Below the pieces are notes generated by a model. The model was not told the DNA's origin. It searched no databases and was given only the letters and a program-made list of their open reading frames with translations. Both the position numbers and the translations under genes were made by a program. Shown piece after piece: positions 24,912 through 33,385 of a DNA stretch of 36,948 bases. Origin of the DNA: Accumulibacter sp. GTDB taxonomy: Bacteria; Pseudomonadota; Gammaproteobacteria; Burkholderiales; Rhodocyclaceae. Within the stretch, counting starts at the first letter, position 1. The number at the start of each line of letters is the position of its first letter. The DNA is taken from NCBI RefSeq assembly GCF_023806625.1, contig NZ_JAMTDX010000041.1:107333-144280 (forward strand), in the 5' to 3' direction.

Positions 24912-25664
24912 ATGCTGCGCTCCCGCATAGTTCCGTGCCTGCTGATGCATGACGGGGGTCTGGTGAAGACTCGGCAGTTCAAGGATCCCAAGTACGTCGG
25001 CGACCCGCTGAACGCGGTCAAGATCTTCAACGAGAAGGAAGTGGACGAGTTGATGTTTCTCGACATCGACGCCAGCGCTCACGGGAGAGAGCCAAACCTG
25101 GCCTTGTTGCGCAGCCTGGCCGTCGAATCCCGGATGCCCCTATGCTACGGCGGAGGCATCACGGCTGCCGCGCAGGCGTCGCGCATCGTCGCACTGGGCT
25201 TCGAGAAGGTATCGATCAGTTCAGCAGCGTTGCGGCGGCCGGATCTGATCCGCGAGATGTCCGAGGCGATCGGCAGCCAGAGTGTGGTGGTTACGCTGGA
25301 TGTGCGCAGGAACAGGCTGCTCGGCGGGTATGCGGTGTTTACCCGTAACGGCCAGGATAAGCAGAAGGTCGACCTCGTGGAGTTTTGCCAGCGGGTCGAA
25401 GCGCTGGGCGCCGGGGAAATCGTCATCAACTCCATCGACCGTGATGGCGACATGGGCGGCTACGACCTGGAACTCGCACGAAGAGTGCGCGCTGCAGTGT
25501 CGCTGCCAATGTCGGTATTGGGGGGAGCTGGCAGCGTGGAGGACATGAAGGCGCTGATTGAAGCGGTCGGCATCGTTGGCGCGGCGGCCGGCAGCATGTT
25601 CGTGTTCAAGGGCCCCTATCGAGCGGTGCTGATCAATTACGCGCGTCCAGAGCGCCTCGGGTGA
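24912..25664 (+). CDS. hisF: HisF-like ammonia-channelling subunit, second copy
   Basis: A 250-residue HisF-family TIM barrel. As in the first copy, Asp130 is kept (TLDVRRN) while the Asp11 position is not acidic: CLLM places Leu11 there. PKYVGDPLNAVKIFNEKEVD near residue 25 is shared almost word for word with the copy at 15452. CYGGGIT and LGGAGS form the phosphate loops. The loss of Asp11 in both copies supports a common job in sugar amidination rather than histidine synthesis. A 16-base gap leads to the two-domain oxidoreductase. Confidence 0.87.
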   Translation: MLRSRIVPCLLMHDGGLVKTRQFKDPKYVGDPLNAVKIFNEKEVDELMFLDIDASAHGREPNLALLRSLAVESRMPLCYGGGITAAAQASRIVALGFEKVSISSAALRRPDLIREMSEAIGSQSVVVTLDVRRNRLLGGYAVFTRNGQDKQKVDLVEFCQRVEALGAGEIVINSIDRDGDMGGYDLELARRVRAAVSLPMSVLGGAGSVEDMKALIEAVGIVGAAAGSMFVFKGPYRAVLINYARPERLG

Positions 25665-25680
25665 GGCCGGGAATCGAGAG

Positions 25681-27816
25681 ATGAAACAGGTTTTGCAGGA
25701 CATGGCCAGGGGCGGCACTTACCTGGCCGAGGCCCCGGGTCCGGCGGTCATCCCTGGAACACTGCTGGTCCACACGTCGGCGAGCTTGATTTCGGCCGGT
25801 ACGGAACGCATGCTGGTGGACTTCGGGCGAGCCTCATACTGGGAAAAAGCTCGCCAACAGCCTGAGAAGGTGCGCATGGTGCTGGAGAAGGTGCGCACAG
25901 ATGGCCTGTTGACCACCGTCGAGGCGGTTCAGTCGAAGTTGGCGCAGCCGCTGCCCCTGGGGTACTGCAACGTCGGAGTTGTCGCCGAAGTGGGGGCTGG
26001 CGTGGACTGCTTCCGGGTCGGAGACCGCGTAGTGTCGAACGGTCCGCATGCCGACGTGGTGAGGGTCGGCAGGAATCTGTGTGCGCGGGTGCCGGACGAG
26101 GTCGATGATGAATCTGCGGCCTTCGTTGTGCTCGCCAGCATCGGGTTGCAGGGAATCCGCCTGGCCCAGCCGACGCTCGGCGAGGCGTTCGTGGTCACAG
26201 GGGCAGGGCTGATTGGGCTGCTGACCGTGCAACTGCTGCGGGCTCAGGGCTGCAGAGTGCTGGCCATTGATTTCGACGAGACGAAGCTGGATCTGGCCAG
26301 GCACTTCGGGGCGGTGACCTGCAATCCGGCGAAGGGGGAGGATCCAGTTGCCGCCGGGATGGCCTTCAGCCGCGGGCACGGCGTCGATGGGGTGATCATT
26401 ACGGCATCCACCCAGTCGAGCGATCCGGTGGCGCAGGCGGCGCGGATGAGTCGCAAGCGCGGGCGAATCGTGCTGGTGGGGGTGACCGGCCTGGAGCTCA
26501 ACCGTTCAGATTTTTACGTCAAGGAGTTGAGTTTCCAGGTGTCGTGTTCCTATGGGCCGGGCCGCTACGATCCGGCGTACGAAGAGCAGGGACAGGACTA
26601 TCCGCTGGGTTTTGTGCGGTGGACGGAGCGGAGAAACTTCGAAGCGGTTCTTGATCTGCTGGCGACCGGGCAACTGGACGTCAAGCCGTTGATCACGTAC
26701 CGTTATCCGTTCGAAGATGCACCGGCTGCGTACCAGCAATTGACCCAGGACAAGAGCGGGCTGGGCATCATTCTGGGGTATGCATCGCCTGCCGCACAGA
26801 GAGGCGTGCGGCGGGTTCCCCTCCATGCCGGTCGCGAGTACAAGGCGGGCAGTCCGGTCCTGGGTTTTGTCGGGGCAGGCAACTATGCATCGAGGATGCT
26901 GATCCCCGCTTTCAAGCGCGCGGGCGCTCAGCTGCATAGTATCGTGACTTCCGGCGGAGTCAGCGGGGTCATTCATGGCAGCAAGGCCGGCTTTGCCGAG
27001 GCGACGACCGACGTTCAGGACATGCTGGCTGACCCGGCGATCAACACGGCGGTGATCGTGACCCGGCACGATTCGCATGCTCAGCTCGTGGTGCAGGCGT
27101 TGAAGGCGGGCAAGCACGTCTTCGTCGAAAAGCCTCTCGCCCTTCATCTTGAAGAACTGGGGGAAGTTCAACTGGCCTATGAGGAGTCCCATCGCGCCGG
27201 TCCTGGGCCGCTGTTGATGGTCGGTTTCAACCGTCGCTTTGCTCCGCAGGTGCGGCAGATGAAAGCGTTGCTCGAGACAGTTCAGGAGCCCAAGTCGTTC
27301 CTCATGACCATGAATGCGGGGGCGATCCCGGCCAGCCACTGGACTCAGGACCTAACGGTAGGCGGTGGCCGCATCATCGGAGAGGCCTGTCATTTCATTG
27401 ACCTGATGCGTTTCCTGGCCGGCAGCCCGATCGTCTCGGTACAGGCACTTCGCATGGGAGACGCGCCAGGCATCGAGGTCGTCGAGGACAAGGCTTCGAT
27501 CACGTTGGGATTTGCCGATGGCTCCTTTGGAACCATCATGTACCTGGCCAACGGTGCGGCCAGCTTTCCCAAGGAGCGCGTGGAGGTATTCGCCGCCGGG
27601 CGAGTGCTTCAACTCGATAACTTCCGCAAGCTTCGCGGTTATGGTTGGCCCGGTTTTCGCAAACTCGACCTCTGGCGGCAGGACAAGGGGCAAGGAGCGT
27701 GTGCGGCCGCATTCCTGGACGGCGTGCAGCACGGAGTACAGGCCATCCCGTCAGACGAGATCTTCGAAGTCGCGCGTGTCACGATCGAGACAGCACAGCT
27801 CTTGCGCAGGCAATGA
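25681..27816 (+). CDS. Two-domain oxidoreductase: alcohol dehydrogenase-like plus Gfo/Idh/MocA
   Basis: A 711-residue fusion. Residues 1-370 are a medium-chain dehydrogenase: a GroES-like part with LPLGYCNVGVVAEVG and a Rossmann part with GAGLIG at 174-179. The Cys-rich structural-zinc lobe is not seen. Residues 390-711 are a Gfo/Idh/MocA protein with GFVGAGNYASRM from 395 and EKP at 483-485. This bi-domain architecture is common in polysaccharide loci just upstream of a heparinase II/III-like gene, as here. It could oxidise and then reduce a nucleotide or lipid-linked sugar at neighbouring carbons, such as for epimerisation, but the substrate is unknown. Its stop overlaps the ATG of the heparinase-like gene. 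Confidence 0.82.
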   Translation: MKQVLQDMARGGTYLAEAPGPAVIPGTLLVHTSASLISAGTERMLVDFGRASYWEKARQQPEKVRMVLEKVRTDGLLTTVEAVQSKLAQPLPLGYCNVGVVAEVGAGVDCFRVGDRVVSNGPHADVVRVGRNLCARVPDEVDDESAAFVVLASIGLQGIRLAQPTLGEAFVVTGAGLIGLLTVQLLRAQGCRVLAIDFDETKLDLARHFGAVTCNPAKGEDPVAAGMAFSRGHGVDGVIITASTQSSDPVAQAARMSRKRGRIVLVGVTGLELNRSDFYVKELSFQVSCSYGPGRYDPAYEEQGQDYPLGFVRWTERRNFEAVLDLLATGQLDVKPLITYRYPFEDAPAAYQQLTQDKSGLGIILGYASPAAQRGVRRVPLHAGREYKAGSPVLGFVGAGNYASRMLIPAFKRAGAQLHSIVTSGGVSGVIHGSKAGFAEATTDVQDMLADPAINTAVIVTRHDSHAQLVVQALKAGKHVFVEKPLALHLEELGEVQLAYEESHRAGPGPLLMVGFNRRFAPQVRQMKALLETVQEPKSFLMTMNAGAIPASHWTQDLTVGGGRIIGEACHFIDLMRFLAGSPIVSVQALRMGDAPGIEVVEDKASITLGFADGSFGTIMYLANGAASFPKERVEVFAAGRVLQLDNFRKLRGYGWPGFRKLDLWRQDKGQGACAAAFLDGVQHGVQAIPSDEIFEVARVTIETAQLLRRQ

Positions 27817-29660
27817 GGCGTGTTCCGCCCCTGACCTTGTTGCGCACTCTGTTCGCGCTTGGCTTGCGCAGCATCGTTCGTGTTCTGGTCTACCGCGCTG
27901 GAATTCGCTTCGCGTTCAATCCCGTCCGGCGTCTGCGCGCTGACACGCCGCAGGGCGCCTTCTTTTCGCCAGTAGTGGCCGACAACGTCGGATGCGGTCG
28001 GAACCCGGTTTCGGACTGGCAGCAGACTGCCCGCCTGTTCGGTTTCGTATCGGTGGCCGTTGGCGACGAGCCCCCGGAGTGGCTGGCGAATCCGCTCAGC
28101 GGCCAGTGCGTGCCTGAACCGGGGCGGCCCTGGTGGCAGATTCCCGACTTCGATCCGCGCGTTGGCGACATCAAGTTGATCTGGGAGCTGTCGCGGATGG
28201 ACTGGGTCCTGGCTTTTGCCCAGCGCGCGCTCTGCGGGGATCGACGGGCCATTCACAGGCTGAATGGCTGGCTTTCGAGCTGGTGTGAGACGAATCCTCC
28301 GTATCGAGGACCCAATTGGAAATGTGGCCAGGAGGCGTCCATCCGCGTGATGCACCTGGCGATGGGCGCATTGATCCTCGGGCAGGTACGCCTGGCCACC
28401 CCAGCTTTGCGAGATCTGATTGCCCTTCACCTCAGACGCATTGCGCCGACGCTGAGTTATGCCCTAGGGCAGGACAACAATCACGGCACGTCGGAGGCGG
28501 CTGCGCTGTTCATTGGCGGGAGCTGGCTGGAGTCGCTCGGAGTCGCGGAAGCCGCGGCCTGGGCCGCGCGGGGGAGACACTGGCTGGAAGAGAGATGCCG
28601 GCGGCTTGTGGGCACGGCGGGCACGTTCAGCCAGTATTCGCTGAACTACCATCGCGTCATGCTGGATACCCTGAGCATGACCGAGATCTGGCGGCGTCAG
28701 CTTGGCTTGCCGGCGCTTACGGAGGGGTTGTGCCAGAGGATGCAGGCAGCGGCGAACTGGCTCCATGCGATGGTCGATCCGGTCAGCGGTGACGGCCCGA
28801 ACCTGGGGGCCAACGATGGCGCGCGCTTGCTTCAGCTGAGCGATACCCCCTATCGGGATTATCGGCCGAGCGTCCAGCTGGCGATGGCGCTGTTCGCTCA
28901 ACGACGCGCCTACCAGGCGGTCGGCCCCTACGATCAGGGGTTGATCTGGCTCGGTGTTTCGCTGGCCATGCAAGCAGCTGCGCCACCGGCCAGCCGCGTG
29001 GCTGATGACGGAGGGATCGCCGTGTTGCGCCGCGGCAAGGCCATGGCCGTGCTCCGCTACCCGCGCTTTCGCTTTCGTCCCAGTCATGCGGATGCCTTGC
29101 ACCTCGACCTGTGGCTGGCAGAGGACAACTTGCTGCGCGATGGCGGGACCTGTAGCTACAATATGGACACCAGTTGGTTGAACTATTTCTCGGGGACGGC
29201 CAGCCACAATACTGTGCACTTCGACTGCCGGGACCAGATGCCTCGGCTGGGTCGATTCCTCTTTGGCGACTGGCTGCGAACGACGCAGGTCGAATGGTTG
29301 CAGGAACTCGACGATGTGACCTCTTTCGCCGCAGGCTACCGCGATGCACGGGGGGCGTTTCACTTGCGCAGGATCGAGCTCAGCGACGCGGTGCTGCGCG
29401 TGACGGACGAGGTGCGCGGATTTTCCTCCAAGGCCGTCCTGCGATGGCGATTGGCCCCGGGATCGTGGAAACTCGATGGACAGCGGGTGAGCGATGGCAG
29501 ACGGACGCTGACCGTGCGTGCGAGCATGCCCATAGTCCGTTGCGAGCTGGTGGATGGCTGGGAATCCCGCCACTATCTGGAGAGAACTGTCTTGCCGGTT
29601 CTTGAAGTGGAGGTGGGCGAGGCTGGGGTCCTTACTACTGACTGTGAGTGGCCTGGATGA
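27813..29660 (+). CDS. Heparinase II/III-like (alginate lyase superfamily) protein
   Basis: A 615-residue protein with an N-terminal alpha/alpha-toroid and a C-terminal beta-sandwich. DNNHGTSEAAAL (Asn223, His224) and QYSLNYHRVMLD (Tyr279, His280) match the catalytic areas of heparinase II/III lyases. In the beta half FRPSHADALHLDLW and SHNTVHFD are typical. No convincing signal peptide is visible; the N-terminus has a basic hydrophobic helix only. In biosynthetic loci such proteins are thought to cleave or edit uronic-acid polymer, which would agree with the uronic acid genes here. It is coupled at both ends (ATGA) to the bi-domain oxidoreductase and to the glycosyltransferase. Catalysis and location are inferred. 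Confidence 0.8.
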   Translation: MRRVPPLTLLRTLFALGLRSIVRVLVYRAGIRFAFNPVRRLRADTPQGAFFSPVVADNVGCGRNPVSDWQQTARLFGFVSVAVGDEPPEWLANPLSGQCVPEPGRPWWQIPDFDPRVGDIKLIWELSRMDWVLAFAQRALCGDRRAIHRLNGWLSSWCETNPPYRGPNWKCGQEASIRVMHLAMGALILGQVRLATPALRDLIALHLRRIAPTLSYALGQDNNHGTSEAAALFIGGSWLESLGVAEAAAWAARGRHWLEERCRRLVGTAGTFSQYSLNYHRVMLDTLSMTEIWRRQLGLPALTEGLCQRMQAAANWLHAMVDPVSGDGPNLGANDGARLLQLSDTPYRDYRPSVQLAMALFAQRRAYQAVGPYDQGLIWLGVSLAMQAAAPPASRVADDGGIAVLRRGKAMAVLRYPRFRFRPSHADALHLDLWLAEDNLLRDGGTCSYNMDTSWLNYFSGTASHNTVHFDCRDQMPRLGRFLFGDWLRTTQVEWLQELDDVTSFAAGYRDARGAFHLRRIELSDAVLRVTDEVRGFSSKAVLRWRLAPGSWKLDGQRVSDGRRTLTVRASMPIVRCELVDGWESRHYLERTVLPVLEVEVGEAGVLTTDCEWPG

Positions 29661-30892
29661 GGGTTCTCTATTTTCATCAGCACTTTTCGACTCCCAGAGG
29701 CTCGTCAGGGATCCGTTCGTATGAAATGGCTCGCCGCCTGCTCGCGCGAGGGCATCAGGTGACGATGGTGTGCGGCAGCTATGGGGGTGGCCAGACAGGG
29801 TTGACCGATCCCTTTGTCGACGGTCGCCGTGCGGGCAAGACGGATGGCATCGACATCATCGAGTTCGATCTCAGCTACTCGAACAGCGACAGCTTTCTCA
29901 AAAGAACGGCTACCTTTCTCAAGTTTGCCGTGCGAAGCGTCGGTCTGGTCTTCGTCGAGCAGTATGATCTGGTCTTTGCGACCACCACGCCGCTGACCGC
30001 TGGTCTTCCCGGAATCGTCGCACGCTGGCTTCGTGGCAAGCCTTTCGTGTTCGAGGTACGGGACCTATGGCCTGAACTGCCGCGGGCGATGGGCGTGATC
30101 CGTAACCCCATGGTGTTGTGGGCCATGTCTCTGGTCGAATGGGCGAGCTACCGTTCAGCACAGCGATTGATCGGTCTGTCGCCGGGTATCGTCGCGGGGA
30201 TCGCGCGCCGAGGCGTTCCGACGGAGAAGGTGATCATGGTGCCCAACGGCTGTGACCTCGACATCTTCGGGGCGAGGGTTGAGCCGTGGCGTCCTGCCCA
30301 GGTGGCTGAGAGCGATCTCCTCGCGGTTTTCGCGGGAACACACGGCATGGCCAACGGCCTGGACGCAGTGCTCGATGCTGCCGCAGAATTGAAGCAGCGC
30401 AAGCGACACGACATCAAGTTGCTGCTCATCGGACAGGGCAAACTCAAGCCGGCACTGAAGGCGCGTGCTGCACGGGCGGGGCTGGACAACGTCGTGTTTC
30501 ACGAACCGGTCGACAAGGTCCGATTGGCCGGCTTGATGGCCGCAACGGACCTTGGGTTGCAGGTTCTGGCAGACGTCCCGGCCTTCTATTACGGGACTTC
30601 GCCGAACAAGTTTTTCGATTACATTGCGGCCGGCGTTCCGGTGCTGAACAACTACCCAGGTTGGCTGGCCGAGTTGATTCGGCAGCATCGCTGCGGCTAT
30701 GCCGTGCCCCCGGGTAATCCGGCGGCGTTTGCGGATGCGTTGGAGCATGCGGCAGCCGATCGTGAGGCGCTCAAGCTTATGGGCGCCAGAGGGCGAGAAC
30801 TGGCGCAGGGCGAGTTCAGTCGGCAGATGCTGGCGGACCGGTGGGTCGACTGGCTGGAGGCCCTCTATTCCTCCCTCCAGTCGGGCCGCTGA
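29657..30892 (+). CDS. WbuB-like GT4 glycosyltransferase
   Basis: A 411-residue GT-B enzyme of the WbuB type. It begins VLYFHQHFSTPRGSSGIRSY, has FEVRDLWPELP and GLSPGIVAGIARRGVP, and a donor domain with VPNGCDLDIF, LLIGQGKLKPAL, FHEPVDK and YYGTSPNKFFDYIAAG, where the Glu expected at the end of the family motif is replaced by the SPNKFFDY pattern usual for WbuB. WbuB transfers an aminodeoxyhexose (FucNAc) as the second sugar in some O-antigens, and in loci of this kind the gene is usually next to a PglC-like initiator, as here. ATG 29657 overlaps the heparinase-like stop; GTG 29648 is weaker. The acceptor is probably the undecaprenyl-linked sugar made by the next genes. Confidence 0.8.
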   Translation: MRVLYFHQHFSTPRGSSGIRSYEMARRLLARGHQVTMVCGSYGGGQTGLTDPFVDGRRAGKTDGIDIIEFDLSYSNSDSFLKRTATFLKFAVRSVGLVFVEQYDLVFATTTPLTAGLPGIVARWLRGKPFVFEVRDLWPELPRAMGVIRNPMVLWAMSLVEWASYRSAQRLIGLSPGIVAGIARRGVPTEKVIMVPNGCDLDIFGARVEPWRPAQVAESDLLAVFAGTHGMANGLDAVLDAAAELKQRKRHDIKLLLIGQGKLKPALKARAARAGLDNVVFHEPVDKVRLAGLMAATDLGLQVLADVPAFYYGTSPNKFFDYIAAGVPVLNNYPGWLAELIRQHRCGYAVPPGNPAAFADALEHAAADREALKLMGARGRELAQGEFSRQMLADRWVDWLEALYSSLQSGR

Positions 30893-31512
30893 TGGCGAAC
30901 CGGGGCATGCACGGGATGACCAAGCGTCTGATGGATGTTCTTCTGGCAAGCCTGCTGCTGCTGCTCTTGCTGCTGCCGATGTTCCTGTTGGCAGGCGTCG
31001 TTCGACACAGGCTGGGAAGCCCCGTGTTCTTCTGCCAGACCAGACCAGGCCTGCATGGTCGGCCGTTCAACATGATCAAGTTCCGCACCATGACGGACGA
31101 GCGTGGGCCAAAGGGGGATCTGTTGCCGGACGAGCAGCGGCTGACGGCGTTTGGCCGCTTCTTGCGGGCCAGCAGTCTCGACGAGTTGCCCGAGTTGTGG
31201 AACGTACTGCGCGGTGACATGAGCCTGGTCGGCCCGCGTCCTCTGTTGATGGAATACTTGCCGCTGTATTCGCCGGAGCAGGCGCGGCGACATGAGGTCA
31301 GACCCGGCATCACCGGTTGGTCCCAGGTCAACGGGCGCAACGCGCTCAGCTGGGAAGACAAGTTTCGACTCGATGTGTGGTATGTCGATCACCAGTCGCT
31401 ATGGCTGGACCTGCGTATCCTCTGGCTCACGGTGTGTAAGGTGCTGCTGCGAGAGGGGATCACTGCGCAGGGTGAGGCGACCATGCCCAGGTTCACCGGG
31501 AAGAAGCCGTGA
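30892..31512 (+). CDS. pglC: Initiating phosphoglycosyl transferase, PglC type
   Basis: A 206-residue small monotopic phosphoglycosyl transferase. A single hydrophobic re-entrant helix (LLLLLLLLPMFLLAGVV, about 20-37) is followed by PVFFCQTRPGLHGRPF, KFRTM, and the catalytic Asp-Glu pair of SLDELPEL (Asp97, Glu98). GDMSLVGPRPLL and PGITGWSQVNGRN are also kept. It would transfer the phosphosugar from UDP-diacetamido-trideoxyhexose to undecaprenyl phosphate on the cytoplasmic side, starting the repeat unit. The ATG shares one base with the upstream stop. The next genes make its donor. Size and lack of extra helices separate it from WbaP-type enzymes. Confidence 0.88.
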   Translation: MANRGMHGMTKRLMDVLLASLLLLLLLLPMFLLAGVVRHRLGSPVFFCQTRPGLHGRPFNMIKFRTMTDERGPKGDLLPDEQRLTAFGRFLRASSLDELPELWNVLRGDMSLVGPRPLLMEYLPLYSPEQARRHEVRPGITGWSQVNGRNALSWEDKFRLDVWYVDHQSLWLDLRILWLTVCKVLLREGITAQGEATMPRFTGKKP

Positions 31513-32138
31513 AACGACTGGCATTGCTCGGGGCCAGTGGCCATGGCAAGGTGGTGGCCGATGCCGCTTTGTCCAGCGGATGGGCTTCCGTCGTGTTTTT
31601 CGACGACGCCTGGCCCAAGTGCAACCGGAATGGTGCCTGGTCGATACTGGGAAATGCTGCCCAACTGATGGCAAGACTGGAGGAGTTTCAGGGCGTGCTC
31701 GTGTCGATCGGCGATTGCCCAGTGCGCTGGGAAAAGCATCGCGAGCTCTTCGCTGCTGGCGCCCCGCTGACCACCGTCGTCCACCCCGCAGCGACGGTAA
31801 GTCGGTACGCCCGGCTAGGGGCTGGAACAGTCGTGATGGCTGGGGCCGTCGTCGCTATCGACGCGATTGTCGGCCAGGCGGCGATCATCAATAATGGAGC
31901 GACTGTCGATCACGACTGCCGTATCGCCGACGCGGTGCATATTGCTCCAGGTGCGAACCTGTCGGGCGGTGTCGAGATCGGGCGATGCAGCTGGGTGGGG
32001 GTGGGCGCTACCGTGAGACAGGGCATTCATATCGGCGAGCAGGTAGTGGTCGGTGCTGGGGCAGTCGTCGTTCGGCCGGTCCCAGATGGCTGTACAGTAG
32101 TTGGCAATCCCGCCCGAACGATGCGTATCGGCAAGTAG
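31509..32138 (+). CDS. pglD: Sugar O/N-acetyltransferase, PglD/NeuD type
   Basis: A 209-residue protein with a short N-terminal Rossmann-like domain (LALLGASGHGKVVADAA) and a left-handed beta-helix with hexapeptide repeats. The expected general base is His135 (TVDHDCRI). The end, VVGNPARTM, is the family tail. In the bacillosamine pathway PglD acetylates the 4-amino group made by PglE with acetyl-CoA. Its place between pglC- and pglE-like genes supports that role. The start is GTG 31509, overlapping the pglC stop. Acetylation of another amino sugar in the pathway, including filling the gap left by the wbpD remnant, is possible but not indicated. Confidence 0.84.
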   Translation: MKRLALLGASGHGKVVADAALSSGWASVVFFDDAWPKCNRNGAWSILGNAAQLMARLEEFQGVLVSIGDCPVRWEKHRELFAAGAPLTTVVHPAATVSRYARLGAGTVVMAGAVVAIDAIVGQAAIINNGATVDHDCRIADAVHIAPGANLSGGVEIGRCSWVGVGATVRQGIHIGEQVVVGAGAVVVRPVPDGCTVVGNPARTMRIGK

Positions 32139-32160
32139 TCACTCGCGAGACACAGATCGG

Positions 32161-33372
32161 ATGCTTGGTACCCCCTTTTCACCTTGGCCAAGCTTTACGG
32201 AGGAAGAAGCTCAGGCCGTCGGACAGGTGCTGCTCTCCAATCGAGTCAATTACTGGACGGGTAGCGAATGTCGTGAATTCGAGAAGGAGTTTGCGGCGTG
32301 GAGTGGGGCACGGTATGCGGTCGCCGTGGCGAACGGCACTGTGGCCCTCGACCTGGCGCTTCACGCTTTGCGCATCGGACCGGGCGATGACGTGATCGTG
32401 ACGCCGAGGACCTTCCTGGCGAGCGTCTCGTGCGCGGTGAACGCCGGTGCCAGACCGATCTTTGCCGATGTCGAGCCGAGCAGCGGCAATCTCTCGGCAC
32501 GGACCATCGCGCAGGTGCTCACGCCGCGGACTCGGGCTGTCATCTGCGTGCATCTGGCCGGGTGGCCGTGTGACATGGACCCGATCATCGCGTTGGCCGC
32601 GCGACACGGCTTCCAGGTCATCGAGGACTGCGCGCAGGCCCACGGCGCCCGCTACAAGGGGCGCAGCGTCGGGACCATTGGCGATATTGGTGCGTGGTCG
32701 TTCTGTCAGGACAAGATCATGACCACTGGTGGTGAGGGCGGCATGGTTACCACCAACGACCGGGCGCTGTGGTCAGCGATGTGGTCGTTCAAGGATCACG
32801 GAAAGAGTTACGAGGCGGTGTACGAGCGGCAACATCCCCCGGGGTTCCGCTGGTTGCACGAGAGCTTCGGGACCAACTGGCGGATGCTCGAGGTACAGGC
32901 GGCGATCGGGCGCATTCAGCTGCGCCGGATGTCCGAGTGGACGGCGCGGCGCAATGCCAATGCCAGGGCTATCGCCACCGCCTGTACGCGTCACACGGCC
33001 GTGCGCGTTCCCGAGTTCCGGTGCGCTCCCGCTTGTAGCCCGGCTTGTGCCACGGCCAGCGACTGCGTGCATGCGCACTACAAGTTCTACGTCTATGTGC
33101 GCAGGGACCATCTCGCATCGGGCTGGTCCCGGGAGCGGATCATCGACGAGATCAACCGTGCTGGCGTGCCGTGCTATCAGGGTTCATGTTCCGAGGTCTA
33201 TCTGGAGAAGGCTTTTGACCGGACGGGGTGGCGGCCGGTCGAGCGCCTCTCCGTTGCGCGTGCGCTCGGCGAGGATTCGCTGATGTTCCTCGTTCACCCG
33301 ACGTTGACCGATGCGGAGATCGCCAGAACCTGCGATGTCATCGATGCGATATTGGCCCAGGCGTCGGCCTGA
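32161..33372 (+). CDS. pglE: PLP aminotransferase, PglE/DegT family
   Basis: A 403-residue sugar aminotransferase of the DegT/DnrJ/EryC1 type. The PLP lysine is Lys185 (FCQDKIMTTGGEGG). VANGTVALDLALHALRIGPG and EDCAQAHGARYKG are standard. A feature not usual in the family is a Cys-rich insert around residues 285-303 (RCAPACSPACATASDC), just before HAHYKFYVYV. The likely reaction is amination at C4 of the 4-keto product of the WbpM/PglF-like enzyme, encoded next. ATG 32161 is chosen; upstream starts run into the pglD gene. A 3-aminotransferase (WbpE) role for the uronic acid branch cannot be excluded and would help explain its absence elsewhere in the window. Confidence 0.82.
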   Translation: MLGTPFSPWPSFTEEEAQAVGQVLLSNRVNYWTGSECREFEKEFAAWSGARYAVAVANGTVALDLALHALRIGPGDDVIVTPRTFLASVSCAVNAGARPIFADVEPSSGNLSARTIAQVLTPRTRAVICVHLAGWPCDMDPIIALAARHGFQVIEDCAQAHGARYKGRSVGTIGDIGAWSFCQDKIMTTGGEGGMVTTNDRALWSAMWSFKDHGKSYEAVYERQHPPGFRWLHESFGTNWRMLEVQAAIGRIQLRRMSEWTARRNANARAIATACTRHTAVRVPEFRCAPACSPACATASDCVHAHYKFYVYVRRDHLASGWSRERIIDEINRAGVPCYQGSCSEVYLEKAFDRTGWRPVERLSVARALGEDSLMFLVHPTLTDAEIARTCDVIDAILAQASA

Positions 33373-33385
33373 CCTTTTCCGGAAG

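Noticed and set aside
14845-25664. HisH and HisF as histidine biosynthesis genes
   Set aside because: No other his genes are near, each pair sits with a WbpG-type amidotransferase, and both HisF copies lack Asp11.
13643-25664. Pseudaminic or legionaminic acid pathway (PseA context)
   Set aside because: No sialic acid synthase-like, CMP-transferase or PseB/PseH-type genes are seen; the amidotransferases are better explained by amidination of UDP-amino sugars.
32161-33372. Calling the aminotransferase WbpE
   Set aside because: It is placed between PglD- and PglF-like genes, so a C4 aminotransferase fits better; noted as an alternative.
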